From positions 1 through 30,763 of the forward strand of contig JAEPRB010000362.1 of the NCBI GenBank assembly GCA_016758965.1: 30,763 nucleotides of DNA, given 5' to 3'. Within the stretch, counting starts at the first letter, position 1. The number at the start of each line of letters is the position of its first letter. The position numbers were made by a program, and so were the translations under genes. The notes beneath the pieces were generated by a model. That model made no database searches. It was given only the letters and a program-made list of their open reading frames with translations, and was not told the DNA's origin. This document shows, piece by piece, positions 1 through 11,478 of this stretch. This stretch comes from Circinella minor. Taxonomy: Eukaryota; Mucoromycota; Mucoromycetes; Mucorales; Lichtheimiaceae.

Positions 1-1
1 T

Positions 2-172
2 ACAACTGTAACCGAAGTAGAACCAACTACTGCATATTCATTAATTGATACATTATTATCCATGGCTGATACAATGACTACAATGGCATCTATGCTTGCC
101 TCATACCAATCATCGGTTGATTTATTTGTTCTTTTTTTACTCCTCCATTTTGTTTTTGTTTTTTGTTTATAA
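2..172 (+). CDS. 3' end of an unrecognised gene (partial at the window edge)
   Basis: An open frame enters from the left edge and stops with TAA at 170-172. It gives about 56 residues. The first part is rich in Thr, Ser, Ala and Met (for example ..TAYSLIDTLLSMADTMTTMAS..). The tail is a run of Leu, Phe and Val that could be a membrane anchor, but it could equally be a T-rich 3' UTR read through after a missed splice or stop. The composition of the first 120 bases looks coding and the AT level rises sharply after that. No domain is recognisable. The gene body lies outside the window, so neither its start nor its function can be judged. Confidence 0.4.
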   Translation, partial: TTVTEVEPTTAYSLIDTLLSMADTMTTMASMLASYQSSVDLFVLFLLLHFVFVFCL

Positions 173-1474
173 AAAAAAAGAAAATAGTATAAACAATTCA
201 ATGTTTAAATACCAAACAACAATAACAAGCGACTATCCTTTCGATTCAATCCCAAATCAATTCATGCCATATATTATATATACATTCACCCACATTTTTT
301 ATCATATATCTTATTACTACTATTATTATTATTTATTATTATCATTATCTCTCTATACATATATATTATTAAAAAAAAGAGTCTTTGATCTACACAATGA
401 TCGACAGCTTGTAAACTTCTTTTCTCTTTACTAACCGCATGGTTACCCAATTACGACATCATGTTGCCAAAAGGCTTAGCTTATATATTTCCCGATGGAA
501 TAATAACCATTAATAAGAAAAGTAAAAGGGGGCACTGTATGGAAATATTTGTTATGTAAATGTTACACGCGTAACGCAAGTTTAATTTTTATTAAACAAG
601 TACATATAATACCGTTTTTTGATGAATTCATATGCACCTAAACATTTTTAATGCTTTCAGCTAACATATTGATATATAATAAGCGTTATATCAATGGTGA
701 CAATAATTTATAAAATAAAAACGTTATAAAAGTTAAGATAAAATAAATGAAAATACATTTTATAGAAAAAAAGAAAATGATAGCTGTATATAAATACAAC
801 GACTTACTCAAATGAGGTACTTCTAATGAGTTATCTTTACTATTAATAAGACCCAAAATATTTTATTTGTTTATTATGACTTATGTACTTTCTAGTAATA
901 CCATCATCTTATTGACAAATAGTTTGTTTAAATGAATCATTACCACTATTATTTTATAAAATGTATATACTGTTGTTTCAAAATGTCTGTATATCAGTCT
1001 TGATATTTTTTATAAATAAACAATAGTTGATTTATCTATATAATAGCATGTAAACAAGATTAATAATAATAATATTTTTTTACATATATATACATATAGC
1101 CCAATATTGATACTATTAGCAAATTTATTATTCATTATTTATGTATTTTCAAAAAGTTTGCTTTAGACAAAGCTATAATGATGATGATGACGATAAAAAA
1201 AAGTAGTTTTGTTGACTTCTTATTTATTTTCACGTACGTATTAATATATGTATATAATCATTCTTTGTTGTTTTTTCAAGAGTGATACTTAATTTCATTT
1301 TGGAAATGAGTTTTTTTTTTTTCATTGTAGTGTTAGCAGAAATTTTTGAATGAAAAGATTTATATAGTGATATGTTCGTTTGTGAAAGCCAATACAACTA
1401 ACATTTTTTTATTATATACCTATCCAATAAGGATAATACTTTTTTTATTACAAAAAATAAATAAATTATTGTCA
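173..1474. other. AT-rich intergenic / 3' UTR stretch
   Basis: I find no gene here. The frames that stay open are A/T homopolymer and TAT/TTA runs without coding character. The interval lies between the end of the partial plus-strand gene and the stop codon of the minus-strand membrane protein gene. It should contain both convergent 3' UTRs; several AATAAA/ATAATAA-like poly(A) signals are present, but none can be assigned. Confidence 0.5.
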
Positions 1475-3164
1475 TTAATAATCATTATATACTGTAAGAT
1501 TACCACCAAGTACGATAGCAAAACCAATGATTACACCGCTTGCTAAACCGATATAAATCATTATAACAATTATTCTTTGTAAATAATGAAAAGACGATCT
1601 ATCTTCTAACCTTCTAAATATTAAGGCTGTCAACATTCCTATACCAATACATGTAAATAAACAAATGTACTGAGCTACAGGAATGAATAGCATTTTGTAA
1701 TAAGCATGGTTTTGTTGAAATCCAAGTGCTACAGCTACTGAAAATAATGTATAAAGTGATGCCAATATCCATGTATAACGTTTTGGAATGCGTGTGTCAT
1801 AGATTTGATTAATAAGAAAAATAATAGCAAATCCATATGAAAATATTTGCCAATTGGTTCCTGGTTGAAGTATAGCAGTCAATGTACCATGAATAAAAAC
1901 CCATGTTTCAAGTAATAATATCCAATGTTTGTTACGATGACTCTATGATTTTTATTGTAATGCTCTTGGGTTATGTATTATTATTATTTTTTTATTCGAG
2001 GCATTAATAGTTTTATATCATACAATATAAACATGTTATGTTACCTGGTGATAAAAACTGGTCGATTGCCAAAGAAGTAGGCATTGATAAAAGAACCCAC
2101 CCAAATGACTCATTGTACCTTCCTATATAAAGATTATGCATTTTTTATTAGCTAATAGAATTAATGCAAACAATATTTTTTTTTCTAAATATAGGAAAAC
2201 TATGAGAAGTTCGTAAATAATATAAAATAATATAAACTTACAGCAGGATGATAATGAAAATTATATACAGTACCGAAGCTCATGACATAACCATGGTATT
2301 TTTTTATAAAGTTTAATGTTTGTTTAAATGAAATAAATCGAATATTTCTTGGTTTTCCAAAAGCAATTCCTCGCCTTTATAATTTATTTATCCATTCAAT
2401 CATTTTTATCAGATATTAATCATTAAAAAAAAACATTTTTTTCACTTTTCACTTTCATATAATTAGCAAACTTCACAGTAAACTTTTTTTGTTACCTAGG
2501 TATAGCTAATAGTAAAGCAACCACTAAAACAGCAATAACACTACTTTGAGCGGTACTTTCTGATACGTCTATTGCCAATCCATCATAAGTAGTATGTGTT
2601 TGAAATAACTTGAATAACATCATGAATCCATTTAAGTAAACCATTTTCCAATTCCAAGAATTAAATGTATCATTTGACCATCGAATATTATCAAGCTTTT
2701 TTTGCTGTTGGACTTGAGCTAGAATAATCCATTGTCCAAATTGATGTACTATATAACCTATCCAAGCCGATGCACGGCCTAAATGTGTCGAGTTTACTAA
2801 TCGCCATGCATATGCAAAAGGTGTTGAACGACCTATATTTCTTTTTATTAACTATTTAATCTGGTGATACAAGCTTTTTTTTTGGAGATATTGTGTAAAA
2901 AAGAAAGAAAAGATATTTTCCGTCCCCATTATCAGTGGTATACTATTAGTACTACTATTATTATCATACACGTATAATATTACCGTTAACATAACGAGTT
3001 CCTCGTATTAAAAAACGACCTAAACCCATTTCACCTCGAACAGGTCGAGAATTATAAAAGTTATTCCAATTATGAGTTGGCCAAAGTGCAAATATAGTTG
3101 CAAATGATGCAAAGAAAAGTGATGCAATTATATAAATTACAACTGCTTTTGTTTCTCCCTGCAT
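1475..3164 (-). CDS. Multi-pass membrane protein of unknown function (5 exons)
   Basis: Five exons join in one frame on the minus strand: 3164-2984, 2832-2496, 2374-2242, 2122-2045 and 1942-1475. All introns are GT..AG and the phases agree, giving 398 residues. A hydrophobic segment lies near residues 8-26. Further segments follow around 78-97, 115-130 and 155-172, and the C-terminal half holds about five more, so roughly nine to ten membrane spans. A His-rich stretch (NFHYHPAEGTMSHLGG, around residues 205-220) stands out at the junction of exons 3 and 4. The C-terminus is short and polar. I do not recognise the family. The regular splice signals and continuous hydrophobic pattern argue strongly for a real gene. 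The start is the first Met of exon 1; the region upstream is T/A-rich and looks non-coding. Function, substrate and membrane cannot be assigned. Confidence 0.8.
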
Positions 3165-4363
3165 AATAAAAAAAATTCTTGAACTTGAAATGTGTTATAT
3201 AACGTTTTAGTGAGTTTTTTTTTTTTAAAAAAAAAGCATGCACACATATATATTTATATATATATACAAGTAAGGCACATCTATACAGGGTTAGACTAGA
3301 TTGAATTTTTTCGGTGTTTTTTTCATTCCATTGTGTAACACAGAAATGGAAAATGGATAAACCGTTGCTATGGTTTCTCATCTTTTGCTTTATACTCGTT
3401 TCCTTTACACGAGATTTTCCCAATGATGATTATGAAATGATAGTCATATTATAACATTATATACATATGTACTTTTTATCACTACCTGTCTTTTACTTTT
3501 CTTAAAAAAAAAAGAGAAAATAAAGTTAATTGAAAAGCACAACGCGATAAGAAAGACGAAAGTTATACTGTTGTTTAATGTATGAAAGAAATTGGTGAAC
3601 GGGGGAATAAGGTAGATCAAAAGAGTCAAACTAAAAGTTGAGTTTTTTTCTTGTTTTTTTCATGTACACATTTTTTCGTACGACATTAAAACTTTACAAT
3701 CTCAGGTACGGGGTACACTAACTAAAAACATAAAATATCACAACGTAGAAGAAACCCTTTTTTTTTTTTCTTCTCTTCTTTTTCAATTATTATTATTAAT
3801 TCATAAAGAAAAAAAAAGAAAAGAATATAGATTAAAATAATGCAATATTTATGTATAAACTACTTATTATCAAAAAGAAGAAAAGAATTTAAATTAATTA
3901 TTATAAAAAAAAAAAGAGAGAATTATATATGTATAATAATAGTAATAATAATAATAATAATAGTAATAATAATAATAATATTCAAGAACAAAATATTTGT
4001 ATATAGAACAAAAAAAAAAGAAGTGAGCTGCTTGTGTTGTTATTGTACTACTACTTACTGAGTTAAGCGTGTTTTTATAAAAACAAAAAGGGAATGTGGA
4101 TATATTAGAAAAGAAACTATAAAGTGTATGTGTGTATGTGTGTGTGATAGGTGAAAAGATATATGAAATAAACTTTTTTCTTTGGTTTGTTATATTAAAT
4201 ATATAGATAGTGAATTGTTATCAGGATAGGAAAAAAGAAGACGAAAAAAGAGTGATCTGAAGGAGAAGGTTTGGGGGGGATATTTTATCTCTAAACAAAA
4301 AAATATATTATTAAATGAAATGGGATAACATGTGTATGATGTTTGTTTACTTGGTTTTTTTTT
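3165..4363. other. Intergenic region with ATA/AAT microsatellite
   Basis: This interval holds the promoter of the membrane protein gene and the 3' UTR of the Ras gene, both on the minus strand. Around 3935-3985 there is an imperfect AAT/AGT trinucleotide run, and poly-T and poly-A tracts are frequent. Short open frames here have low-complexity translations and are not believable genes. Confidence 0.5.
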
Positions 4364-5318
4364 TTACATGAGAATACAACACTTGTCAGATTGAGCTTCA
4401 GATGGATCATGCATATTCATATTCTGCATACCACCACTCATATTACCACCTTGATATTCTTGTTCCTTGTTGAAACGACGAATATCTCGAACAACACCAT
4501 AAAATGCTTCATCTACATTGATACGTTGTTTTGCTGATGTTTCAAAAAATTGACATCCAAATTGTCTAGCAAGATCACGACCTTCTTGCATTGATACTTG
4601 TCGTTCTTGTTCCAAATCACACTTATTGGCAACTAATACCATAGGGAATGTATCGCGATCTTTTACTCGACTAATTTGTTGGTGAAATGTACTAATTTCT
4701 TCAAATGACAATCTTGATGTACTAGCATAAACAAGTAAAAATCCTTCACCATTACGCATATATTGTTCACGCATTGCACTATAAAAAAAAATATAATGAA
4801 ATAAAAGGTTGTGTTAATAATAATAATAATTATAATATAATATCAATCCCCCTTTATATATCCAAATCCTTTATTATTTTATCTGCTTACCTGTATTCTT
4901 CCTGACCAGCAGTATCGAGGACGTCGAGTAAAGCTGTTTCTGAGTCAATAACACATTGTTTACGGTATGAATCTAGATAAATTATATTATCAATATTGTT
5001 TTAATGCGATTAGATACAATATAATGCGATATAATAGTATTAATAATAATAAAAGAATATATCTTTTTTCATTTTGAAAAGAAAAAATTACCTTCAATAG
5101 TTGGGTCATATTCGTCAACAAATTGAGACTGGATGAATTGAATGGTTAAGGCGGATTTACCGACACCTAAAATTGAAATAATATAAGATGAGTTTTCTTT
5201 ATAAATTCTCGAGAATATATATATATATAAACTCGTATATTTCTTTTTTAATATTATTATTACCTCCACCACCAACCATGACAAGTTTATATTCTCTCAA
5301 AAACGATGGTTTCGACAT
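4364..5318 (-). CDS. Ras-family small GTPase
   Basis: The gene encodes a 208-residue Ras protein, a GTP/GDP switch at the plasma membrane that in fungi drives cAMP and MAP-kinase signalling, growth and morphogenesis. Exons are 5318-5264, 5166-5092, 4972-4891 and 4778-4364; phases agree and all introns are GT..AG. The P-loop GGGGVGKS spans residues 16-23, so Gly18 and Gly19 match human Gly12 and Gly13. The effector segment [11 protein letters not shown] has Thr41 (human Thr35). DTAGQEEYS carries Gln67 (human Gln61), and NKCD starts at Asn122 and ETSAK follows. All catalytic positions are wild type. The C-terminus is a hypervariable Gly/Met/Asn-rich tail ending CCILM. This is a CAAX box (CILM) for prenylation, preceded by a Cys suited to palmitoylation. 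Ras is far more likely than Rap, Rho or Rab from the effector and CAAX regions. Which Ras paralog it is cannot be told. Confidence 0.96.
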
Positions 5319-5600
5319 GATGTTATAAAATTTATTATTTTGTTTATATGTATTCTTCGAAATTAAAATGGAAGAAAGGAAGATGAAAAGAAGAGATAAT
5401 AGAGATAGTAGAACGTAAGAAAGAAAGAAATAGAGAGAGAGAGAGAGAGAGAAAGAAAAAAAAAAGAGGGAGGAAAGAGAAGAACAAGAAAGGGAAAAAA
5501 AAACCTAAAAGTAAACCCGATAATGAATTAAAGAGAGATATGACAGTACCAAGACAGCCAGCAAATAAAGATGAACACAAATATTTAACTTACATTGCTT
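5319..5600 (-). promoter_or_regulatory. Pyrimidine-rich leader/promoter of the Ras gene
   Basis: Read on the minus strand, the 250 bases before the Ras start codon are almost entirely C and T, including a CT dinucleotide run (GA on the plus strand, about 5430-5452). Long CT tracts just upstream of start codons are typical of well-transcribed fungal genes. The exact transcription start is not visible. Confidence 0.4.
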
Positions 5601-6624
5601 AACTACATTATACATATCACACATTGCTTACATATCTACACACACAAACACATACACATACACATATATACACACATATATATATACACACACACACACA
5701 AATATATATATATATATTTACACAAGAACAATGAAGAAAGTGGCTTATTTATTTTGCAAATATAGATCAATAGTAAAACAGTAATAAGATTATTTATAAA
5801 ATATATATGTTAGTAATTGTATCTTATAATGTATCGGGGCAATTTACCTCGAGATTTTGGAGTTTTTCTTTTGTTTTCATATTATATCATGAATAAATGG
5901 CTCATGTATATTTTCTTTTTTAATTGCCACTTTTTTTTTATAACCAAGCTGGGATGCATCGGGTTTCTTTGTGTGTGTTTTTTTTCAAGCACATTTTATA
6001 AAGCTGAGAGATATTTAAAAAAGAAAAAAATGCTGGATATTTTGAAAAACCACGTGTCTCGTGAAATAAAATGAAAGTGGCAAAAAAAAAGTCCGCTAAA
6101 CATAAAAAAAAATGAAAGGATTCTATGCTTGAAAAGTAATAGTTTTGAAAGGAAACAAAAACAAGTTACTTTTGTACAACATTATATAATGGGTTACTTG
6201 ATATTATTTAAGCAAAGATTATGTACATTACACTTAACATCACTATTAACAAAAACATGATAAGATGTCTCATTGGGTTTTATTGTAATTAAAAAAATAA
6301 TGAAAAGACAAGCAATATCTCATTAAGGGAGAGCAAGTGAAATATGGAGAAAAGAAACAAATCTTTTATGCTATAAAAAAAAAAGATAGTAAAAGTGAAA
6401 TCATAATAAAGTAAATTGTAAATCGAGAGTTGAAATAAATGAGTTATATTCTATTTTCTATAAATATATCTATACAATAAAGAAGTAATAGTAGTAGGTA
6501 GTAATAATGATGGTGTATTCACAAAAAAAAATTCAGTGTTGACCTTGATATGGAAATAAAAGGACGATATAAATTGAATGATGACAATGATTATAACGAA
6601 ACTAATCATTATGTGTCATCATCA
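5601..6624. other. Intergenic region with CA/TA microsatellites
   Basis: Between the Ras promoter and the thioesterase stop codon I see no gene. A (CA)n/(TA)n compound microsatellite covers about 5638-5722. The open frame near 5817-6074 translates to a low-complexity Phe/Lys/Tyr peptide with no supporting splice or domain signal. Confidence 0.5.
5638..5722. repeat. Compound CA/TA microsatellite
   Basis: Alternating runs of CA and TA dinucleotides with a few interruptions cover about 85 bases. It is simple-sequence DNA and probably length-variable between strains. Confidence 0.8.
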
Positions 6625-8193
6625 TTACAACTTATTATTTCTCCTTCTTCGTTCTTGCTCATCGTTACTCAATCGTATAACACCTTCTTGTGAAGTAGTA
6701 GCAACTAAGACACCTTGTTGATTATAGATGCGACCAAATGCTGTACCACGTCCATCATTACTGCGTGGACTGTGTAGATCATAATAGAGCCTAAAAAAAA
6801 GTTACAAAAATTTCCTTGTGTTACTCCAACATATCAACTCAACAAAAATATCAAATACTTTTTTTTTACACGAGTAATTCTTTCTACTTTACCATTCGTC
6901 AGCTCGAGTAGGAGCATGGAACCATATGGAATGATCCAAACTTGCCATCATACCAATATTTTTACGTGCTATCAGTCCATTTGCACGTACAGCTGTCATC
7001 AAAATACCACTATCTGATGCATAGGCAATACTACATGCGTGAAGTGCTGCATCATTACCTGGTAATGTTTCTCGGGCTTTAAACCATTGTCCCTACATAA
7101 GAAATTTTTTTTTTAATTTATTCTTTTTTTTTCCGCTCTGGCAATTTTTTATTTTTACCTGATGTTCATTCGGTTCTATACGGCCACGAAGAAATTCTTC
7201 AACTGACTCCACTTTAATGTCACGATACTCAACAGGTGTTACTGCATCCATATAATTTTCAAATCGTTTTCTATATTCATCAGGAACACGTGGATCTGAA
7301 ACAAGTAATTTCATACGATCATTGTTACTATTCAAAAAATAATAATAATTGATAAGGATACTTTTTTCTTTTAAAACTTCACGTGCATACTCATTACAAA
7401 CAAAAGATCGAACGGGAAAACTCACTTTGGTAATTCTTCAGGTCTTGGAATATGTGTAGGCATTGGTGTCTATTTTTTTTTTGGTTTATAACAATAAGAT
7501 TATTTATATGTATATATTACTAAATGTAATAAACAGGTGCAATATTTGTATTTAAGATATACATAAACAATCACTATATTACTAACCTGATGATGGAGTG
7601 CCTCACCCATACTATCAATTTTAGTAAAACTACATGTACAAATAATGACAACTTTGCCTTGTTGTGTACATGTCACTACACGAGTAGCAAATGAGCGACC
7701 ATCTCGAACCCGTCGTACTTTATAAATTGCTGGAACATCGGACCGACCTGGTACCAAAAAATAATTATGTAAAGACTAGTACAACAGTAATGAAAAAATC
7801 ATTAATAAAAAAAATGTTTGTTTTTTTCAATCCAATTTTTTTAACTAATTGTTTGTTGATATTTACATGGGCATGAAACTCCTCAGGTACTGTATTCCAT
7901 GCAGCTCGTAAAGCTTGAGCAATAAGCTATTATGTAAAATTAATTATATGTAAGTTTGAAAATCGGTTTCGAGAAAAAAAAATTAAAACATATTATACAT
8001 CACTTACTTGACCACCAAAAGCACCTCGAGATCCAGGAGGATGCCATAATTCATTACTACGATATAAATCGGTGTCAATTTCTTCGACTGTTAAGGCTTT
8101 AGCAATTTGAGGACCATTTTGAGTTTTTGCTGATGATTCAACAGTTACTGTTTGCTCTTCAGTGGGAGTCGTAGTTTTATCAATAACAGTCAT
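6625..8193 (-). CDS. Acyl-CoA thioesterase II (TesB/ACOT8 family), probably peroxisomal
   Basis: This enzyme hydrolyses acyl-CoA to free fatty acid and CoA; fungal and animal homologues sit in peroxisomes beside beta-oxidation. Seven exons join in phase: 8193-8008, 7926-7867, 7775-7587, 7469-7426, 7327-7159, 7092-6893 and 6790-6625, giving 337 residues. The first hotdog domain has GSRGAFGGQ, LIAQALRAAW, HSLHNYFLVPG and RVRDGRSFATR. The second has YASDSGIL, MASLDHSIWFHAP, ADEWLYYD and SQEGVIR. Asp243 and Gln317 match the TesB catalytic Asp204 and Gln278. Ser267 stands at the Thr228 position, as the corresponding Ser does in the ACOT8 branch. The N-terminal 35 residues are a Thr/Glu-rich extension before the conserved core. 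The protein ends Asn-Lys-Leu, a variant of the SKL peroxisomal signal. The family call is very secure; the location is inferred. Confidence 0.95.
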
Positions 8194-9248
8194 TATTGTT
8201 TATTTTTACTTTATTGTTGTCGTTTTCGTTGCTATTGTTGTTGTATAATAATGATATAATGATACAAAAAAAAGAATTTGAGGGGGGGCTGTCAAAAACG
8301 ATAATTATAAAAAGGGGTTGTGTGGGGAAAACAAAATAAAACAAATAAAAAAGAAAAGGTGGGGTGAGGAGAGAGAGAGAGGGAGTCTCTACTATAATTT
8401 TTGATAGCTCGTATCCAATTGTTGATAAGAAAAAAATCAAATACAGCTGACTAATTTTACCAATCTTGTATATGGTTAAACAATACTTTTTCTGTCAAAA
8501 ATATATATATATATATAATTCTGGAACGGCGTATAAGGAGAAACCGAAAAAAGAAAAAACATATTAGCCAAGCATGGTCGGATTCCAAATTTCGGGTTAT
8601 AAGCAAAAAGGATATATTTTTGGATGCCATTATGTATGTGCTGCTTTACCATGCTAAAAAAAAAAGCACGGATGGAGGAAGCAAAATGCCTTACTCGCAC
8701 ATAGCAGTAAACATTTTATTACGAGTAAAGTAGAAAGTTCTCCTCCTATCTCTTTTTCAAGTCACCTAAAAAAAAAGAGAAAAACAAATGGCTACGTCAC
8801 GCAAAGTACTTCAGTCGATTCTGATAAAACACTCAAAAAAATGTTTTCTCCACTTCGATTAATACAAGTTGCCATAAATATTTTTTATCCTATAGCAAAT
8901 CATGGATTATGGTAGTTACTAAGCAACAAACCAAAATACATATATTATTTTTCACTGCTGATTAAAAAAAAGGCTTTGCTTCATAATATCTTATTCAAAG
9001 AATGATCCTGATGTGTGTAATCAGGGCCCCGCTATCAAAACTATCATCAGCCAATCATAGATGATCTTTTGATCGATGTGGAAAAGAAAAAAAAAATGCG
9101 GACTATTTTCGGTCCTTTATTTATTTGGGTTGGACTGGACAAACAAGAAATTTAAAAAGAGTGTGACCTGACCCACACGTAATCTTTTCTCTTCTTTTTT
9201 CTTCCTCTCTTCTTTATTCAATTCTTTCTTTTATTTCGATAATAAATC
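8194..9248. promoter_or_regulatory. Divergent intergenic region between thioesterase and transaldolase
   Basis: The two genes are transcribed away from each other across about 1.05 kb, so this stretch holds both promoters. The transaldolase side ends in a T/C-rich tract (about 9184-9240) directly before the ATG, a usual mark of strongly expressed fungal genes. A GC-richer patch at about 9020-9060 and a short imperfect dyad at about 9097-9116 (GCGGACTATTTTCGGTCC) are visible, but neither can be tied to a known factor. A (GA)n tract lies near 8365-8385. Confidence 0.45.
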
Positions 9249-10582
9249 ATGGCTTCCGTTCTCGAACAAATTAAACAACACACTACTATTGTCGCTGACT
9301 CTGGTGATTTCGAAAGTAAGCTATATACATTTAGTGAGAGCATACTTTATATATATCTGCATATGAATACCATATTATAAAACACGAAAAATATCAAAAG
9401 ATGATTAACTGAATAATGTTGCATAATTTTCTAGCCATTGCTCAATACAAGCCCCAAGATGCTACCACCAACCCTTCTTTGATCTTGGCTGCTTCCCAAA
9501 AGCCTCAATATGCTGCTCTTATTGATGATGCCGTTGCTTTCGGTAAAACCAAGGGCGAGTAAGTAATTATATATAAACTCGTTTAAAACAAGTTGGAAAC
9601 GAAAAGGATAAACCGTCCTAAACTTTATTTCTTTGGGGGTCGATAATTTCAATAGTAACGCTGAAGAACAACTTGAATGGGCTGTTGACAAGCTCTTGAT
9701 TAACTTTGGTAAGGAAATCTTGAAGATCGTCCCTGGACGCGTCTCCACTGAAGTTGATGCCCGCCTTTCCTTTGATAAGGCTGCTACCATTGCTAAGGCC
9801 ACTCGCTTGATCGCTTTGTACGAAGAAGCTGGTATTAACAAGGAGCGTGTCTTGATCAAGATTGCTTCCACTTGGGAAGGTATTCAAGCTGCTGCTGTAA
9901 GTTATTATATGGATACAAACGAGAGAAATATATTATGATGTAGGGATTTTGGAACCGAAAAAAAATATGGGGGAGGGAAGGAATTATCATGTACACACAC
10001 AACGAGATACTAAAACAAGAACTACTTCTTTTTTATTTTTTATAATAGGTTTTGGAAAAAGAACATGGTATCCATTGTAACTTGACCTTGTTGTTCGGTT
10101 TCCCTCAAGCTGTTGCTTGTGCCGAAGCTGGTATCACTTTGATCTCTCCTTTCGTTGGTCGTATTTTGGATTGGTACAAGAAGTCTACTGGTCAAACCTA
10201 CGAAAGCCATGAAGACCCTGGTGTTCTTTCCGTCTCCAAGATCTACAACTACTACAAGCAATACGGTTATAATACCATTGTCATGGGTGCTTCTTTCCGT
10301 AACATTGGTGAAATTAAGGAATTGGCTGGTTGTGATTATCTTACTATTGCTCCCAAGCTTTTGGGTGAATTGCAAGAAGATACCGCTGACTTGCCCGTCA
10401 AGTTATCTGTTGAAAACGCCAAGGCTCAACAAATCCCCAAGGTTGAATATTTCAATAACGAAACTGCTTTCCGTTGGGATATGAATGAAGATGCTATGGC
10501 CACTGAAAAGTTATCTGAAGGTATTCGTAACTTTGCTAAGGATGGCCGCAAGTTGGAAGAATTGTTGAAGGAAAAATTGTAA
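9249..10582 (+). CDS. Transaldolase
   Basis: This enzyme moves a dihydroxyacetone unit between sedoheptulose 7-phosphate and glyceraldehyde 3-phosphate in the non-oxidative pentose phosphate pathway of the cytosol. Exons are 9249-9315, 9435-9558, 9656-9896 and 10049-10582, giving 321 residues, the usual length for the TalB/TAL1 subfamily. Asp17 (VADSGD), Glu96 (VSTEVDAR) and the Schiff-base Lys132 ([11 protein letters not shown]) fall at exactly the positions known for E. coli transaldolase [12 protein letters not shown] is the early phosphate/active-site motif. The first ATG has a good context and follows a CT-rich leader. Codon choice is visibly biased to AAG, GGT, GCT, CTT/TTG and C-ending codons, unlike the A/T-ending choice of its neighbours, which points to high expression. 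I am sure of the identity. Confidence 0.97.
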
Positions 10583-11211
10583 ATACCATTATTACCCCCT
10601 ACTCATAAAACATAACACAACACAAATCCACCAATATTTAACAAAAGAGTGAAAAAAAGCCCGAGTTCTTCCGCGTTTCCCGTCACATTAACCATCATTA
10701 AATAAAATCAACATGACTACTTACATATACGCATAACAACCAAAAGAAAAAAACCGATATATACGCACATTATTTCTATTTCTATCTTTTGTCTCTTTCT
10801 TTTACTCCTTTAACTGATTGTTTGAATGAAATATAACAAGTTTTAAACGGGTATTTGTTTGTAAAGATCTGTTTAAGTTAATGGAGCTTAAAAAAATGGG
10901 GGGAGTACAGGAAAGAAATCGGTTGAAATATCCCGGTGGATTTTCTTTATCGGGATAATTACCTTGTTTAGAATGAAGCATGAATCTACGAGCAAGCTAA
11001 AACCAACCGAAAAGGTACCATATAAACTCTACTTTGAGTAAAGTTAAGTTTAGCGGGTAACCCCGTTCTCAAAAAATAAAATCCCCAATTTGACTAAACA
11101 AAGAGAGCATATTTGTTTTCTTTGATGATATTTTTTTTATTGGCAAGATAAAGGAGATATTACAAGATAAGAACTGCTATTATAATAAAAGATGAGATCT
11201 TTAAACTGTCT
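10583..11211. other. Transaldolase 3' UTR and intergenic region
   Basis: There is no gene here. The first 250 bases are an A/C-rich 3' UTR-like stretch. A small perfect 7-bp hairpin (TATCCCG/CGGGATA, loop of 15) sits at 10929-10957. It lacks a following T-run and lies well beyond any likely poly(A) site, so its role is unknown. Confidence 0.45.
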
Positions 11212-11478
11212 TCATAAACAAAAATCAATCTGGCAATACCATTCTCTTAAACCTTTCTTTTTATTCTTCAGCTCGCAATTGTTATTAGACAGGTTATGTA
11301 GATATTGCGGACAAAATAACAAAAAAAAAAAAAGAAAGAGAAAGAATTTACCATTTTTTTTTCTTCCACTTACATCATTTGTTTGAAACGTGGGATATTT
11401 CTCTTGGAACTTATCACCGCAAGAAAGAGATACGTAGCGGAGAGCTCGAGGGTCTCTTTTTTTTTTGACGTCAGGCAT
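11212..11478 (-). CDS. Possible small two-exon gene, unknown function
   Basis: On the minus strand an ATG at 11478 opens a 35-codon exon (11478-11374) with non-biased, coding-looking composition (MPDVKKKRDPRALRYVSLSC, then GDKFQEKYPTFQTND). It ends at a textbook GTAAGT donor. A second exon at 11271-11212 follows an acceptor that has a CTAATAAC branch-like sequence 15 bases upstream. It adds a Lys-rich piece and stops, for 54 residues in all. The intron is 102 bp. I do not recognise the protein; two Cys residues are present but no known motif. An alternative acceptor six bases downstream would also keep the frame. It could be a genuine short gene, the 5' part of a longer one with missed exons, or chance. 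Confidence 0.35.
   Translation of the reverse strand: MPDVKKKRDPRALRYVSLSCGDKFQEKYPTFQTNDVSGRKKNGKFFLFLFFFLLFCPQYLHNLSNNNCELKNKKKGLREWYCQIDFCL

Noticed and set aside
96..434. 112-codon plus-strand frame near the left edge
   Set aside because: The translation is almost only Phe, Tyr, Leu and Ile from A/T runs, as expected of non-coding DNA in this genome.
3930..3985. Trinucleotide run as a possible CRISPR-like or structured repeat
   Set aside because: It is plain AAT/AGT microsatellite DNA in a fungal nuclear genome; there are no spacers.
5817..6074. 85-codon plus-strand frame between Ras and the thioesterase
   Set aside because: Low-complexity Phe/Cys/Lys translation, no splice logic and no leader; it is likely intergenic.
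9431..9887. Minus-strand open frames opposite the transaldolase exons (also 10040-10375)
   Set aside because: They are shadows of biased codons in the plus-strand gene. The plus frames carry the catalytic residues and splice sites, and the minus frames have no homology I recognise.
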